Shown: piece after piece, positions 33,232 through 42,437 of the stretch | Layout: every line of letters begins with the position of its first letter | Numbering within the stretch: the first letter of the stretch is position 1 | Assembly: GCF_004000825.1 (NCBI RefSeq) | Contig: NZ_BILZ01000001.1 | Span: 310,001-374,000, forward strand | DNA length: 64,000 bases | Reading direction: 5' to 3' | Source of the DNA: Paenibacillus kobensis NBRC 15729 | GTDB taxonomy: Bacteria > Bacillota > Bacilli > Paenibacillales > Paenibacillaceae | Program-made: the position numbers and the translations under genes | The notes under the pieces: model-generated | Seen by the model: the letters and a program-made list of their open reading frames with translations, nothing else | Told to the model about the DNA's origin: nothing | Database searches by the model: none

Positions 33232-35244
33232 TTATACAATACCCGAATCGTGTTGCGCAATCTTCAAAGCCGACCATTCATGCATCGGAGCTTTATCGCT
33301 GTGGAGCTTCTCTCCCACGCACGGACCGGCTTGGCTGCTTGGGCATTTGGTCGCGTGGTCCGTCGCCTTCTCCGGTATCCTGGTTGCGGTATAGACGACC
33401 GGCATCGTAATCGGCTCATCGTCAATTTCAATGGTGACCTGCAGAATCCCGTCGACGTCAGCGATCGCCGCATCATTCATATTCGCCGCATAGAGCACGC
33501 TGTCTTCGAAATCTACGCCCTGCAGGCATGCTCGGGCGAATGAAGCATTAGCGCCATAATAAGGGGAGAAATTAGAGCCCTTCATGACGCAATTCACAAG
33601 ACAAGCATCAGAGAAGTTCGCGCCTTTCATATTGGTCACATTCTTAAAGTTCATGCCGGCTAAGTAAGCTCCGTTGAACTTCACAAGCGGCATTTCCGCA
33701 TTCGCAACACTTGCTTCGTGGCCGTAGAAGTAGCAATGAGAGAAATCCGCTCCGGTCAAATTCGCGCTGCTGAAGTCTGCATTCACCAAGCTTGCTCCGA
33801 ACAGCATCGCCGCTGGCTGGTCGCCGATCCCGCCCGCGAGCGCACCAGTGAATCTTGAATTGTCGAGGTTGGATTTGCTGAAATTGACTCCCCGAAGGTC
33901 GGAGTCTTGGAAGCTCGCGAATTGGATCGTCTGTTTCTGCAGCTCCAGTCCCGTTAATACCGCATTTCGAGCTTCCAGTTTGCTGTCGGAGTCAGATAAA
34001 ATTTTCGGCAGCCCTGTCAGCTTCGCGTTGCTTAAATCCAAGAAGCTCCACTTCCGCTTGATGACCGGGAACGGGACGATAGCACCGCACAGCTTGGTAT
34101 AACGCCCAGGTTCGGAAGAAAACTTCGGATACTCATCAAAAAATACTTTTGTTAAATCCGTATTCGAGAAGTCCGTGCCATCAAGCGTTGTACCTCGGAA
34201 ATCACAGTCGTCCAGCTTCGCTCCCCGGAATATAGCGTCTGTTAGATCCAGACCGGCGAAGCTCGAACCGGTCAAGTCCGAATGGCTGAAATCGACGCCC
34301 TTCAAGCACGTGTTCGTATCGAATCGGGCATGGCTCCAATTCACGCCCCGCAAGCTCGCCTTCGTCAGATTCGCACCGTAAAATTCCGTTCCGTCCAATA
34401 AGGCACCATTCAAATCGGCTCTTTCAAGATTGGCATGGTTGAAGCGCGTGCCTTGCAGCGTAGCGCGGGACAGATTGGCTTGGGTAAAATCAGCTCTTTC
34501 AAAATAACTGCGGCTTAAGTTGGCTTCGCTCCAATCGGATTCACTGAAATCGTTGCCGTTCAGAACAGAGTCCGTCGCCTGAATCCCCTTCATTTTCGCT
34601 TGACGGAGCTTGCATTTCATCATAGAAGTATGAATTATTTCGGCATGCTCGAAGCTCGTGCTGGTCAGATCAAGCGAGAACATCACCATGCCGGAGAACG
34701 GCAATCCGTTGTAGTTATTCCCCTTGTAGCTTCGTCCGGCAACAAATGGTGCAAGCGTATACTCCGTATTCGAGCGCGGAGACAGCTCTGTGGAATGGAC
34801 GAATCCTTCCGGTACGGTCGGCAGCGCGAAGCCGAAGAGAGATTGCAGCGTGCCGTCTATTTCGGCTTTGAACACGTATCCTTTCTCAGGTTCGTTGTGC
34901 GATTCGTAGTTCAACGCAATCTGCGTAGCTTCTTCTCGTGTGGAGACCGTGAAGCCTTCAAATATATGATCCTTCCAGTCACGGAACTTGACCCATCTTC
35001 CATTCGAAGCACGCAGGTAATAGACTCCGCCTGTCCCGTACACCGAGAATTGATCTTGATCGTTCGGCCGGTCAGCAAACAACACTTTATTGGAGCCGAC
35101 AAGCGACAAATATTTGTCACCCCATATGAAGAAACGGGTGTGAAGATCAACGCCCACTGCCGTCGCCAGCCGGATATATCCCCGGGATACGAAATACAGC
35201 GGAATTTCATTGGGGTTGAGATCGATATTAAGATTAGCTTCCAT
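33232..35244 (-). CDS. Pentapeptide-repeat protein with a fascin-like/beta-trefoil-like N-terminus
   Basis: A 670-aa protein. ATG at 35244 follows AAGGAGG; the longer frame from 35289 overlaps the upstream gene. Residues about 1-175 contain a beta segment (KYLSLVGSNKVLFADRPN, FSVYGTGGVYYLRASNGRW) that resembles trefoil/fascin-type lectin or actin-crosslinking folds (inference). Residues about 195-600 hold several dozen A(D/N)LXX/F-type pentapeptides, for example ADFTQANLSRATLQGTRF, which form a right-handed quadrilateral beta helix. The C-terminal 70 residues are low in structure. There is no signal peptide. It lies 14 bases after the 1089-aa gene, so they are co-expressed. Its length and extra domain are unlike the Qnr gyrase-protection proteins (about 200 aa). 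Confidence 0.85.
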   Translation of the reverse strand: MEANLNIDLNPNEIPLYFVSRGYIRLATAVGVDLHTRFFIWGDKYLSLVGSNKVLFADRPNDQDQFSVYGTGGVYYLRASNGRWVKFRDWKDHIFEGFTVSTREEATQIALNYESHNEPEKGYVFKAEIDGTLQSLFGFALPTVPEGFVHSTELSPRSNTEYTLAPFVAGRSYKGNNYNGLPFSGMVMFSLDLTSTSFEHAEIIHTSMMKCKLRQAKMKGIQATDSVLNGNDFSESDWSEANLSRSYFERADFTQANLSRATLQGTRFNHANLERADLNGALLDGTEFYGANLTKASLRGVNWSHARFDTNTCLKGVDFSHSDLTGSSFAGLDLTDAIFRGAKLDDCDFRGTTLDGTDFSNTDLTKVFFDEYPKFSSEPGRYTKLCGAIVPFPVIKRKWSFLDLSNAKLTGLPKILSDSDSKLEARNAVLTGLELQKQTIQFASFQDSDLRGVNFSKSNLDNSRFTGALAGGIGDQPAAMLFGASLVNADFSSANLTGADFSHCYFYGHEASVANAEMPLVKFNGAYLAGMNFKNVTNMKGANFSDACLVNCVMKGSNFSPYYGANASFARACLQGVDFEDSVLYAANMNDAAIADVDGILQVTIEIDDEPITMPVVYTATRIPEKATDHATKCPSSQAGPCVGEKLHSDKAPMHEWSALKIAQHDSGIV

Positions 35245-35258
35245 GATTTGCTTCCTCC

Positions 35259-38200
35259 TTATGACTTGCTCGGCGCAGGCGGAATCCATAGACTGACCGA
35301 CGGCTCTGGTCGTCCGCTTGGAGCATAGATCGTTTCGTAATTCAGCGTATAAATATTGCGGATCAGATCGACCGTAATTTTGGATGCGGCGATCCCTTTC
35401 GTCCGGACAAGGAAAGATCCGTCCGGCGTATAGATATCCAGATGATAGTTGTCCGGATTGTCCCCGCCGCCTGTATAAGACAACACATAGATATATCCCT
35501 TCGCTTCAACCGCAAGATCGAGGTAATTCGTCTTGCCGGATTCATCGACGAGCGGGAACCAAGAGCGTTCTTTGCTCTCTTGGCCGAAGCTTTTCACAGG
35601 ATTGCCGTGAATATCGAACGATTGGACCCGATTGTTGATGCTTTCCAATATGAGAATGCGTCCGTCAAGAGCGCAGCCTATTCCGCAAGGTCCGTTAATG
35701 AGACCATCACGGATCCCCTCTCCGGAAGCCGGTACGGCAAAAGTAGCTTGCTCGTCACTCGAAGGCGTCTTCGGAAGCTGAAGAATCTCGAGCTTGTTTA
35801 TCGTATAATTGATGCCTATCACATAACCTTGCGGATGAACAACGAACCGGTCAATCGGACTGATAAACCGTCCCCAGCTTTGGTTGCCGTCCGCCTGCGG
35901 CAGCTGATCGTGCTTCAATACCAACTTGCGGAGATGGAATCCGCCCCGGCGGTTTGCCTCTTTATCATAAGTCCCGTTCGAGGAATCGATGTAGAAATTG
36001 CGGCCGCTCGCGTCTTCTGCACTAGCGGCATCATATACGATTCCACTCGGCTGTCTATACCCGACTTCTGGATGCCAATGCGAACGAGACGGCTCTTGGA
36101 GCGAGGATATATTTTGAACCGTATACATCGTTTGATCCGATATCGGCGCGCCGGGACGGTCGGCCGGCAGATGCAATCCGGTTGCCTTCCAGCTGTAACC
36201 GATCATCGCAGGACGCTGAGCCGTCGTAATATGTCCATTCATAACGTCAATTGCATGCTCTGGATCGACCGAGTTGTTCTTGATCGTCTGCTTCGGCGCC
36301 GAAGCCGTCGCTTCCCATGCCGGTTTGCCATCGCGGTAAACGATCTTCTGCTTATGCTCGTAGACGGAGTCGATCGTCAACGGTACCGTATAGGTTTTGA
36401 TCTGGATTCCTGTCGTAAGCAGCGGCCCGTTCGTTCCCTCCGCTTTCATCCATTCGCTCTCGCCTTGACCGGCGAGCCACCCGTTCTTCGCATAGAAGAA
36501 CACAAAGATTTTCAAATTGCCGGCAGCAGGAACATCTTTGAACGTGACCGAGAACGGATCGCTGCGCGTAGGCCCCGACAGGTCATAATCATGATCGACA
36601 GCAGGCGCGTTGACGTTCGTATCGTATACGACGGCAATCCGGTAACTCGTTGCAAGGTCCGGAAACTTATGTGTCGACGGGTCGGGCTTCAAGTTTATTT
36701 TCAAATCAATCGTACGGGTGAAGTCCGTCTTGTAGATGCTTTGTGTCGATAAGCAAGCAACCGTCGTCTCGAGAAGCTGTGCACCTGTCGTAATTACGCT
36801 GAAAACTTGCATCGCGACATCGGCTCCCGGCAGTACACGCCCGAGTAACTTTCCGAGTGCGCTTTCGCCCATTTTCTCCAGAAGGTAAGGCCCCAGCTTC
36901 GTTATCAGCAGCTTCGGCAGCACCATTCCAATCCATGGCGCCACCGCATTAATGATATTGCGGTCATGTGCAAGGTCATACAGAATTTTGCCCGTGGCGA
37001 TCATCATCCCGATGATGATAATGTCCTTCAGCGTATCCTTGTCCTTCATGATCTCTTTCACGATCTTGTTCGTGACAGAAGATGAGCCAATGATGAGAAT
37101 CGCGATCGGCACAATGATATCCACAATGACCGTTAACAATGCGCCGACGAGCGCACACCGGACTTCCGGATCTTCTAGCACATCCGCAATATTAAAGCCT
37201 AATCCGCCCCACAAAATCCGGACTGTCGAGATATGATCATCGAGCAGCGGCAGAGAGAAATGCGTAGGATCAGGCATCAACATGCCGATTGGTATGCCGC
37301 AAACGGTCGTTACCGGTCCTACTGTCCCAATGAAACGGGTCTCCTTGCGGGGCTCGAACGTTTCGAAAAATTTCTCCGGCAGAATGCTGCGGAGCGTCGA
37401 ATCCAACACTTGATCCCACTGCTCATCGGTCAGATTAATTCGTTCGCCGTTCGGATTAAGAAATTCAACGTACGCAGACAAATGGCGGGCAAGTCGATTA
37501 TAACCCGTCACGTTCAACACTTTATTGTCTTTGATGTCGGTCATGATGGGATCGCCGACCGAGATGCCCCATGATGTTTTAGCTCCTTTCACGCCCCAGC
37601 GAACGGAATCGTCCTTCACGGCTCCTGCTTGCAGCGGCGTATGATCAGCACGGCTGACATGCTCCGCTTCCGCACCATAGCTATCCGAGGTTACACCGTA
37701 ATGAGACTCCCACATTTGCCCTTCCAGCTGCTTCGCATCCTGCGCTTTATTAAGCGCCCAGCTCAGAGGGCCGCTGATTGCCGCTTGGACAGACGGATGC
37801 AGCTTGCGGGAGTACAGCAGCTTACTGTCGTCGTCCGGATCTTTATATGGCTCGCCGTTCTCATCCAGGACCGTCTGCCATTCCGACCACTTGTCCTTCA
37901 ATTGATAAATCGCTAGAGCAAGATCCTGTATGTACGGGTTCTGATTCAATAGATGTTCGTGGACCCAAGCCGGATATTCCGAACTGCCGTCCAGATGCAG
38001 CAAGCCTGGGTGCTGAAATAACAACGCGATTGCCGTTTCGCGCGCTTCTTTGAAGGTGAACGCTTGCACGAGCAACGATGATGGATGCTGCGGCTCGTTT
38101 ATCCCCGCAAGCAATGCTGAATCAACGCCGTAGTGCTCCAGCTTCGGATGAGCGAACCCGTTCGCAGCCTGATTGGCTGCAGCGGACTGCATCTTTTGAA

Positions 38201-38528
38201 AGCTTACATCCGGAATATGAACGGACATCGCAACCGGCAGATCGAGCAGTTGTCCGTCGACTTGAACTTTTTGGGTGACGGTCATTAATCCGACCAGATC
38301 GGACGGCAGCTCTAGTTCGTCGGCATAGTGAGTAAGACGGTCTTCCGGAATGAAGCGATAGAATGGACGATTGGATCTCGTCTTCATGATCGAGTCTTCA
38401 TTATGACGCTTAAGCGGGTAGTCGCGGAGTCCGATCTGGAGAGTGTACTCCCCTTCCGCATCGACATGCTGTAGATCAAAATGAAAATCGTGCTTTACTA
38501 AAGGCACTGCTTGTTCGTGCTTCGACAT
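35259..38528 (-). CDS. 1089-aa protein with hydrophobic central helices and NHL-like C-terminal repeats
   Basis: ATG at 38528, about ten bases after AGGATAGG. The N-terminal ~420 residues are soluble and unrecognised. Residues about 455-485 (VGALLTVIVDIIVPIAILII), 500-520, 528-560 and 565-595 are hydrophobic helices without a signal peptide, as in pore-forming or membrane-inserting proteins. A beta region follows (about 600-760). The C-terminus (about 800-1085) shows NHL/beta-propeller-like units: GPCGIGCALDGRILILES with NNRVQSFDIHGNPVKSFG, and LDLAVEAKGYIYVLSY. It heads an operon with the pentapeptide-repeat protein. I do not recognise the family. A toxin-like or membrane-anchored scaffold role is possible (inference). 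Confidence 0.8.
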   Translation of the reverse strand: MSKHEQAVPLVKHDFHFDLQHVDAEGEYTLQIGLRDYPLKRHNEDSIMKTRSNRPFYRFIPEDRLTHYADELELPSDLVGLMTVTQKVQVDGQLLDLPVAMSVHIPDVSFQKMQSAAANQAANGFAHPKLEHYGVDSALLAGINEPQHPSSLLVQAFTFKEARETAIALLFQHPGLLHLDGSSEYPAWVHEHLLNQNPYIQDLALAIYQLKDKWSEWQTVLDENGEPYKDPDDDSKLLYSRKLHPSVQAAISGPLSWALNKAQDAKQLEGQMWESHYGVTSDSYGAEAEHVSRADHTPLQAGAVKDDSVRWGVKGAKTSWGISVGDPIMTDIKDNKVLNVTGYNRLARHLSAYVEFLNPNGERINLTDEQWDQVLDSTLRSILPEKFFETFEPRKETRFIGTVGPVTTVCGIPIGMLMPDPTHFSLPLLDDHISTVRILWGGLGFNIADVLEDPEVRCALVGALLTVIVDIIVPIAILIIGSSSVTNKIVKEIMKDKDTLKDIIIIGMMIATGKILYDLAHDRNIINAVAPWIGMVLPKLLITKLGPYLLEKMGESALGKLLGRVLPGADVAMQVFSVITTGAQLLETTVACLSTQSIYKTDFTRTIDLKINLKPDPSTHKFPDLATSYRIAVVYDTNVNAPAVDHDYDLSGPTRSDPFSVTFKDVPAAGNLKIFVFFYAKNGWLAGQGESEWMKAEGTNGPLLTTGIQIKTYTVPLTIDSVYEHKQKIVYRDGKPAWEATASAPKQTIKNNSVDPEHAIDVMNGHITTAQRPAMIGYSWKATGLHLPADRPGAPISDQTMYTVQNISSLQEPSRSHWHPEVGYRQPSGIVYDAASAEDASGRNFYIDSSNGTYDKEANRRGGFHLRKLVLKHDQLPQADGNQSWGRFISPIDRFVVHPQGYVIGINYTINKLEILQLPKTPSSDEQATFAVPASGEGIRDGLINGPCGIGCALDGRILILESINNRVQSFDIHGNPVKSFGQESKERSWFPLVDESGKTNYLDLAVEAKGYIYVLSYTGGGDNPDNYHLDIYTPDGSFLVRTKGIAASKITVDLIRNIYTLNYETIYAPSGRPEPSVSLWIPPAPSKS

Positions 38529-38647
38529 GATGAGAACCTATCCTTTCTGCTGCAAAATTCGACCACAAAATGGCAGGGTCATAGGCCTATTTTACCATAT
38601 AAAACTATTATTTACCTTTCTGCGTTTCGGTAGAACTAGTATTCTCA

Positions 38648-38706
38648 TAAAAAAAAGAGACTGCCCGAAAAAGTCATTTTCTAATCGACTTATGGGGCAA
38701 CTTCTC
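38648..38706 (-). terminator. Terminator with transposon-end-like hairpin after the DUF952 gene
   Basis: An imperfect long hairpin (GAGACTGCCCGAAAAAGTC with GACTTATGGGGCAACTTCTC) is followed on the minus strand by eight Ts. A related element lies at 57241-57294 ('AAGTCAT...GACTTAT...CAGCCCC'). The sequence resembles the ends of IS elements common in Bacillales, here acting as a terminator. Confidence 0.6.
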
Positions 38707-38713
38707 ATTCGTT

Positions 38714-39010
38714 TCACTCAACTTGATGAATATGGCGGATTGAATTCAGGTTTAATGCCCCATAAATATGCGGAAACAATTGATTCAATCCATATAAGTC
38801 TTCATAAATAACCTGCGGTTCAACCAAATCTTCATCGATCTCCAGCAGCAGATTGTTCCCTGCATTGGACAACCGTTTCGCCATTCCGTCTAGTTGATCC
38901 GACGTGCAGCAGTGAATGAACCCGTCCGTCTCAAGACTATGCGGAGTGTAAAGACTATCCAATTGGGCCTTACTCCACTCTTCTATGGTTATAAAATGAA
39001 AAATAGTCAC
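38714..39010 (-). CDS. DUF952 family protein
   Basis: A 98-aa protein with the complete DUF952 pattern: IFHFITIEEW, then DGFIHCCTSDQ (about residues 30-40), LLLEID, VIYEDLYG and FPHIYGAL. Family members are small alpha/beta proteins related to the ADP-ribosyltransferase/RNA-2'-phosphotransferase-like fold, with no established activity. It starts at GTG (39010), overlapping the stop of the upstream acetyltransferase in a GTGA, so it is the third gene of a three-gene operon. Confidence 0.85.
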   Translation of the reverse strand: MTIFHFITIEEWSKAQLDSLYTPHSLETDGFIHCCTSDQLDGMAKRLSNAGNNLLLEIDEDLVEPQVIYEDLYGLNQLFPHIYGALNLNSIRHIHQVE

Positions 39011-39489
39011 TCGTCCACCTCATTGTTCGAAGCCAATCTTTTCCCAAAGCATACCGACTCTTCGTTGCCCGCATACTTGCCGTAATTCGCAATTCGGTGG
39101 TATCCCCTATTCTCGTAGAACGATACCGCTCTCTGATTAATGAGTCGTGTCTCCAGCCACAGCTCGGAATAGTCGAGAAGAGCAGCGTGCTGTTCCAGAT
39201 AAGATAATACGGCACTTCCTACCCCCGCCCCCTTCGACCCGGCGTACATTCTCTTTACTTCTGCGACACGGTCATTGATCGGCCGTATTGCCCCGCAGCC
39301 AATCGCCTCTCCGGATTGATCTCGCGCAAGGACGAATAAGGAACGAGGGACGGAGACATCCTGCACGTCGAAGGAGTTGCGTCCGCTGTCGCCGGTTATG
39401 GATTGCAGTGTATCCGACAGTGCATTCATTAGTCGTGCCGCATCCGTGCTGTTTGGATCTTCAATTTGTACGATAATCGAGTTTTTCAA
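39007..39489 (-). CDS. GNAT-family N-acetyltransferase
   Basis: A 160-aa GNAT protein with a TTG start at 39489 after GGAGGAGC. Motif A is SKGAGVGSAVLSYLEQHA (about residues 85-103), preceded by RPINDRVAEVKRMYAG; C-terminal SFYENRGYHRI is typical. It is the middle gene of an operon: its start overlaps the stop of the P-loop gene and its stop overlaps the DUF952 start. The substrate is not deducible. Confidence 0.88.
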   Translation of the reverse strand: MKNSIIVQIEDPNSTDAARLMNALSDTLQSITGDSGRNSFDVQDVSVPRSLFVLARDQSGEAIGCGAIRPINDRVAEVKRMYAGSKGAGVGSAVLSYLEQHAALLDYSELWLETRLINQRAVSFYENRGYHRIANYGKYAGNEESVCFGKRLASNNEVDE

Positions 39490-39995
39490 GAAAAGCTCCT
39501 CCTATTCTGGATAATATCTAGATCATTCGAGTCCGTTAATCGAACAACTTTCGGCTCGAACCGCTGCAGCTTCGCCTCGAACCGATCCCGATTACGTTCG
39601 AAATCCTGCGTCCATCTATACATCATCTTCAGCATGGAATAATCCGGTTTATAGTGGCACTTCTCCAGCCCAAGCTTTTGCTTCAGAAACCGTGTGAAGA
39701 TTCTTATTCTTCGCTTCAGCAATGGCGTATCCAAGAAAATGATCGTATCTGCCATCTCGTATAAACACTGATAGGAGTCCCGATCCGTACCCTCCATAAT
39801 CCATTCTCCGATTTGATCGATAGCTTGAATGACTTCCATTTGTTCTGCCGGTGTACGCTTATAGCGTCTTGCAGCAGTCTGCTGGTGGACAATGGCATCG
39901 AGCTCATACCACGGGATATGCAGGTCGCCCGCCAGCTTCTTAGCCAACGTTGTCTTGCCGCTAGCTACAATTCCAATAATAAGGATCTTGTTCAT
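39486..39995 (-). CDS. P-loop kinase-like protein (adenylate-kinase-type / 'topology modulation' family)
   Basis: A 169-aa protein. ATG at 39995 is preferred (AAGGAG nine bases upstream); the longer frame to 40040 has no site. Walker A is GIVASGKTTLAKKL at the N-terminus, then PWYELDAIVH with a putative substrate Asp, a Walker-B-like DTIIFLDTP (about 80-90) and a lid rich in Arg (LKRRIRIFTRFLK). This is the layout of small nucleotide or shikimate-like kinases annotated as topology modulation proteins. The substrate is unknown. It is the first gene of the operon with GNAT and DUF952. Confidence 0.82.
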   Translation of the reverse strand: MNKILIIGIVASGKTTLAKKLAGDLHIPWYELDAIVHQQTAARRYKRTPAEQMEVIQAIDQIGEWIMEGTDRDSYQCLYEMADTIIFLDTPLLKRRIRIFTRFLKQKLGLEKCHYKPDYSMLKMMYRWTQDFERNRDRFEAKLQRFEPKVVRLTDSNDLDIIQNRRSFS

Positions 39996-40118
39996 CCTAT
40001 GTCGGCTCCTTTCGCCTCTTATGCCTCTACACCTACTCAATAAGAATAAACTATTCTAGAAAAATGTTGTAATTCCTTGTCGACAAGAACGAATGATCCT
40101 TCGATATAACTAATAAGC

Positions 40119-40147
40119 AAAAAAGCTCGTCCATCTGATGGACGAGC
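40119..40147 (-). terminator. Terminator after gerC
   Basis: The 10-base stem GCTCGTCCAT / ATGGACGAGC (40125-40134 with 40138-40147) is followed on the minus strand by TTTTTTGC, 30 bases past the GerC stop. Confidence 0.9.
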
Positions 40148-40176
40148 CTTTCGAGTCATTACTTTCCATCGGTTAT

Positions 40177-41295
40177 TCACTCCGATGCGTTAAGAATTTG
40201 AATATCGAATTTCGGTTCGATTTGCAGCTGTGGATAGTCTTCGCGCCAATTCATCGTTTTCCACCGTTTCGGATGAAAAGCCTGTATATGCAAGCCGATT
40301 CCAAGCACGTCAGAATTAGCAGCTTGCAATTCCTTGATTGTCCCCATCGCTAATTGCTCCAAATACTTCTTCAATACCAGCTCCATCTGATTGACCGCAG
40401 CAGGCTTGAACGATTGCAGCTTGTGGTCTAGATCAAAAATATCGATCTTCATATTAACGTTAACGGCAGCAGTCGGCAGCCCTTTCGATTGAGAGCTGAT
40501 GCGGATCGTCGAAGACCCTCTCCTGACCGAGAAAGCGAAAATGTGATCTTGTGTATGACCAGCAAACGGTCTCCTAACCCCGTCTCCGAATTTAGCCGAA
40601 ATTTTCTGCCTTCCGTTCGAACTGCCTAACAACATCTTCAAGACACGGACTTGCTCACTGCTTAGCTTCTTCTTCGAACTCTGGCCACGGCTGAATAATA
40701 AGGCACCTTCAAGAGCTACTCCGCCATTGGATCGCTTAATAACGGGCAAGGCGAAGTCCTCCAACGGCTCTTTGCTGGATAATAAAAAATGCATCATCGA
40801 CACATTGGGCATGATGCCGTTAGACTCCAACATCGTAATAAAATTACTGAGCTTTTCCGTCAAACCTCTGCTAGGTCTATCCAACAACTCTGATATAGAA
40901 CCATCAAGAATGACAACCGGTGCGTTAATTGATGTATAGGGAGAATGGAGCAAGAAGCCCAGCTCCTCAATCGGATTTTTAGATGCGAAACGCTCGCTTA
41001 ATACAAAGGCTCTCGTATTGATCCGAATGAATGGCCCCTTATCGGAAAACTCGCCTTGACCGCCTGCTTCCACAAGGCTTGGCCCCTTCAATTCCGTCGT
41101 TTCCGATCGCGGATCCCCTTCTCCTTGTCCAGGTTTATGCAGGACGGTTACGACCTGATCCAGAACGACCTCGCCGCTTTTCTCGTCCAGATCCAACCCA
41201 ACCACGTCCACCATGTGCAGATCCCTCAGAGGCAGTTGATCCCAACAGCCGGTTAGGCACATGAGAACGCATAGGATGAAAACGGTTTTTCTCAT
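40177..41295 (-). CDS. gerC: Spore germination lipoprotein, GerC subunit
   Basis: A 372-aa protein. ATG at 41295 is the start: it overlaps the stop of the B subunit (ATGA) and opens a lipoprotein signal peptide with lipobox LTGC (Cys about 16, followed by WDQLPLRDL, typical of Ger(x)C proteins); the longer frame upstream is antisense-like filler. It is anchored by diacylglycerol to the outer face of the inner spore membrane and forms a germinant receptor with the A and B subunits. Conserved features include the VVGLDLD strand and the C-terminal LEQLAMGTIKELQAANSDVLG helix region. Germinant specificity cannot be read from sequence; the operon is probably transcribed in the forespore by sigma G. 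Confidence 0.93.
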   Translation of the reverse strand: MRKTVFILCVLMCLTGCWDQLPLRDLHMVDVVGLDLDEKSGEVVLDQVVTVLHKPGQGEGDPRSETTELKGPSLVEAGGQGEFSDKGPFIRINTRAFVLSERFASKNPIEELGFLLHSPYTSINAPVVILDGSISELLDRPSRGLTEKLSNFITMLESNGIMPNVSMMHFLLSSKEPLEDFALPVIKRSNGGVALEGALLFSRGQSSKKKLSSEQVRVLKMLLGSSNGRQKISAKFGDGVRRPFAGHTQDHIFAFSVRRGSSTIRISSQSKGLPTAAVNVNMKIDIFDLDHKLQSFKPAAVNQMELVLKKYLEQLAMGTIKELQAANSDVLGIGLHIQAFHPKRWKTMNWREDYPQLQIEPKFDIQILNASE

Positions 41296-42392
41296 CCGAA
41301 TCCCGCCCTTCTGCCCCTTGCCAGTGAGATGAGTAGCAGCATTGCGGGCAGGACGGCAACAATCAGTATCGACGCCGTATTGTGGTAAGCTGAAAACTGC
41401 AGAATCCGCTGCCGGTCTGCCCCCCATATTGCGGCCGCAAAGCATAGGATGGCCAATATCCATACGAGAAACGAATGGTTGCGTATTTCTTGTATATGGA
41501 CGAACGCGAGGTAACGAGCTGATAAGAACAAGTAGACATATACCGTCACGGTTGTTACCGAAAGCCAGACCGTTATGAATACAATGTCTAGATTTTGCAA
41601 GACGGGCCAATGGAATTGACGAAGGATAAAAATCATGGGTTCAGGGATGGCTTTAAGCTGGTTCTCGCTGAAGCTAAACGTCACAATAATTGAAATCAAG
41701 ACGTAGAACAGCGTTGTGAAGCCGTTCGCGGCAGACATGATGAACAATATGGATCTCTTGTTCTTTCTCTTTACGTACGGGAAGACATAAAGCAGAAGCT
41801 CATACCCTGCATACGCCCAGAACGCTGGAAGAGAATCCTTCATTATAGCACCGAATCCATGCGAACCGATCGGAAAGATGTGAAGGATTTCTCCCTTACC
41901 CAACCCGCTAATGAATATGATCACAAAGCAAAAAAGGAACATGACCATGACGATCTGCGTCACAGCAGCTATGGATCGAAGCGTAGAGGAAGCAACGTAT
42001 CCCGCTATTGCAGTCAGCAATCCGACTTGTACGATCCACGGGGTCGCATAGAGCACCCATCGATTAATAACATCTGCATACGAAACGACCACCAACAGAC
42101 TAGATTCTAAGCAATACACAGCAATGATCAGGTTGAGCACGATGCCGATCGGTTTTCCTACAAGCGAGATAATGTATTGCGGCATCGGGAGATGCGGATG
42201 TCTGGTACCCAACCAGTAAATGATCATAATGACGAGTTGAGCGATCACCCCACCGACGAGTACCGACATCCAGGCATCATGACCGGAATGGCGGGATTCT
42301 TCAGAAGGTATCGTCAGTATGTGAACGCCGACCTGCGTTAATATAACGAGACAGAACAACTGTACCATTGATATTTTATTCAAATGGATCAT
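41292..42392 (-). CDS. gerB: Spore germination permease-like protein, GerB subunit
   Basis: A 366-aa protein of the APC-type endospore germination permease family with about ten transmembrane helices. The N-terminus HLNKISMVQLFCLVILTQVG and the conserved region around LPAFWAYAGYELLLYVFPYV (about residues 185-205) are diagnostic of GerAB/YndE-type proteins. It is thought to bind the germinant, such as an amino acid, in the inner spore membrane. It lies 45 bases after the A gene and overlaps the C gene by four bases. Confidence 0.93.
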   Translation of the reverse strand: MIHLNKISMVQLFCLVILTQVGVHILTIPSEESRHSGHDAWMSVLVGGVIAQLVIMIIYWLGTRHPHLPMPQYIISLVGKPIGIVLNLIIAVYCLESSLLVVVSYADVINRWVLYATPWIVQVGLLTAIAGYVASSTLRSIAAVTQIVMVMFLFCFVIIFISGLGKGEILHIFPIGSHGFGAIMKDSLPAFWAYAGYELLLYVFPYVKRKNKRSILFIMSAANGFTTLFYVLISIIVTFSFSENQLKAIPEPMIFILRQFHWPVLQNLDIVFITVWLSVTTVTVYVYLFLSARYLAFVHIQEIRNHSFLVWILAILCFAAAIWGADRQRILQFSAYHNTASILIVAVLPAMLLLISLARGRRAGFG

Positions 42393-42437
42393 TTCGTTCG
42401 TCCCCCCATAAACTCATGATTTTGTCTTACAGCACCA

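Noticed and set aside
33232-35244. Qnr-type quinolone-resistance protein
   Set aside because: Pentapeptide repeats are present, but the protein is three times too long and has an unrelated N-terminal domain.
35442-36752. 436-codon plus-strand frame opposite the NHL protein gene
   Set aside because: Arg-rich translation without domain pattern or ribosome site; shadow of the 1089-aa gene.
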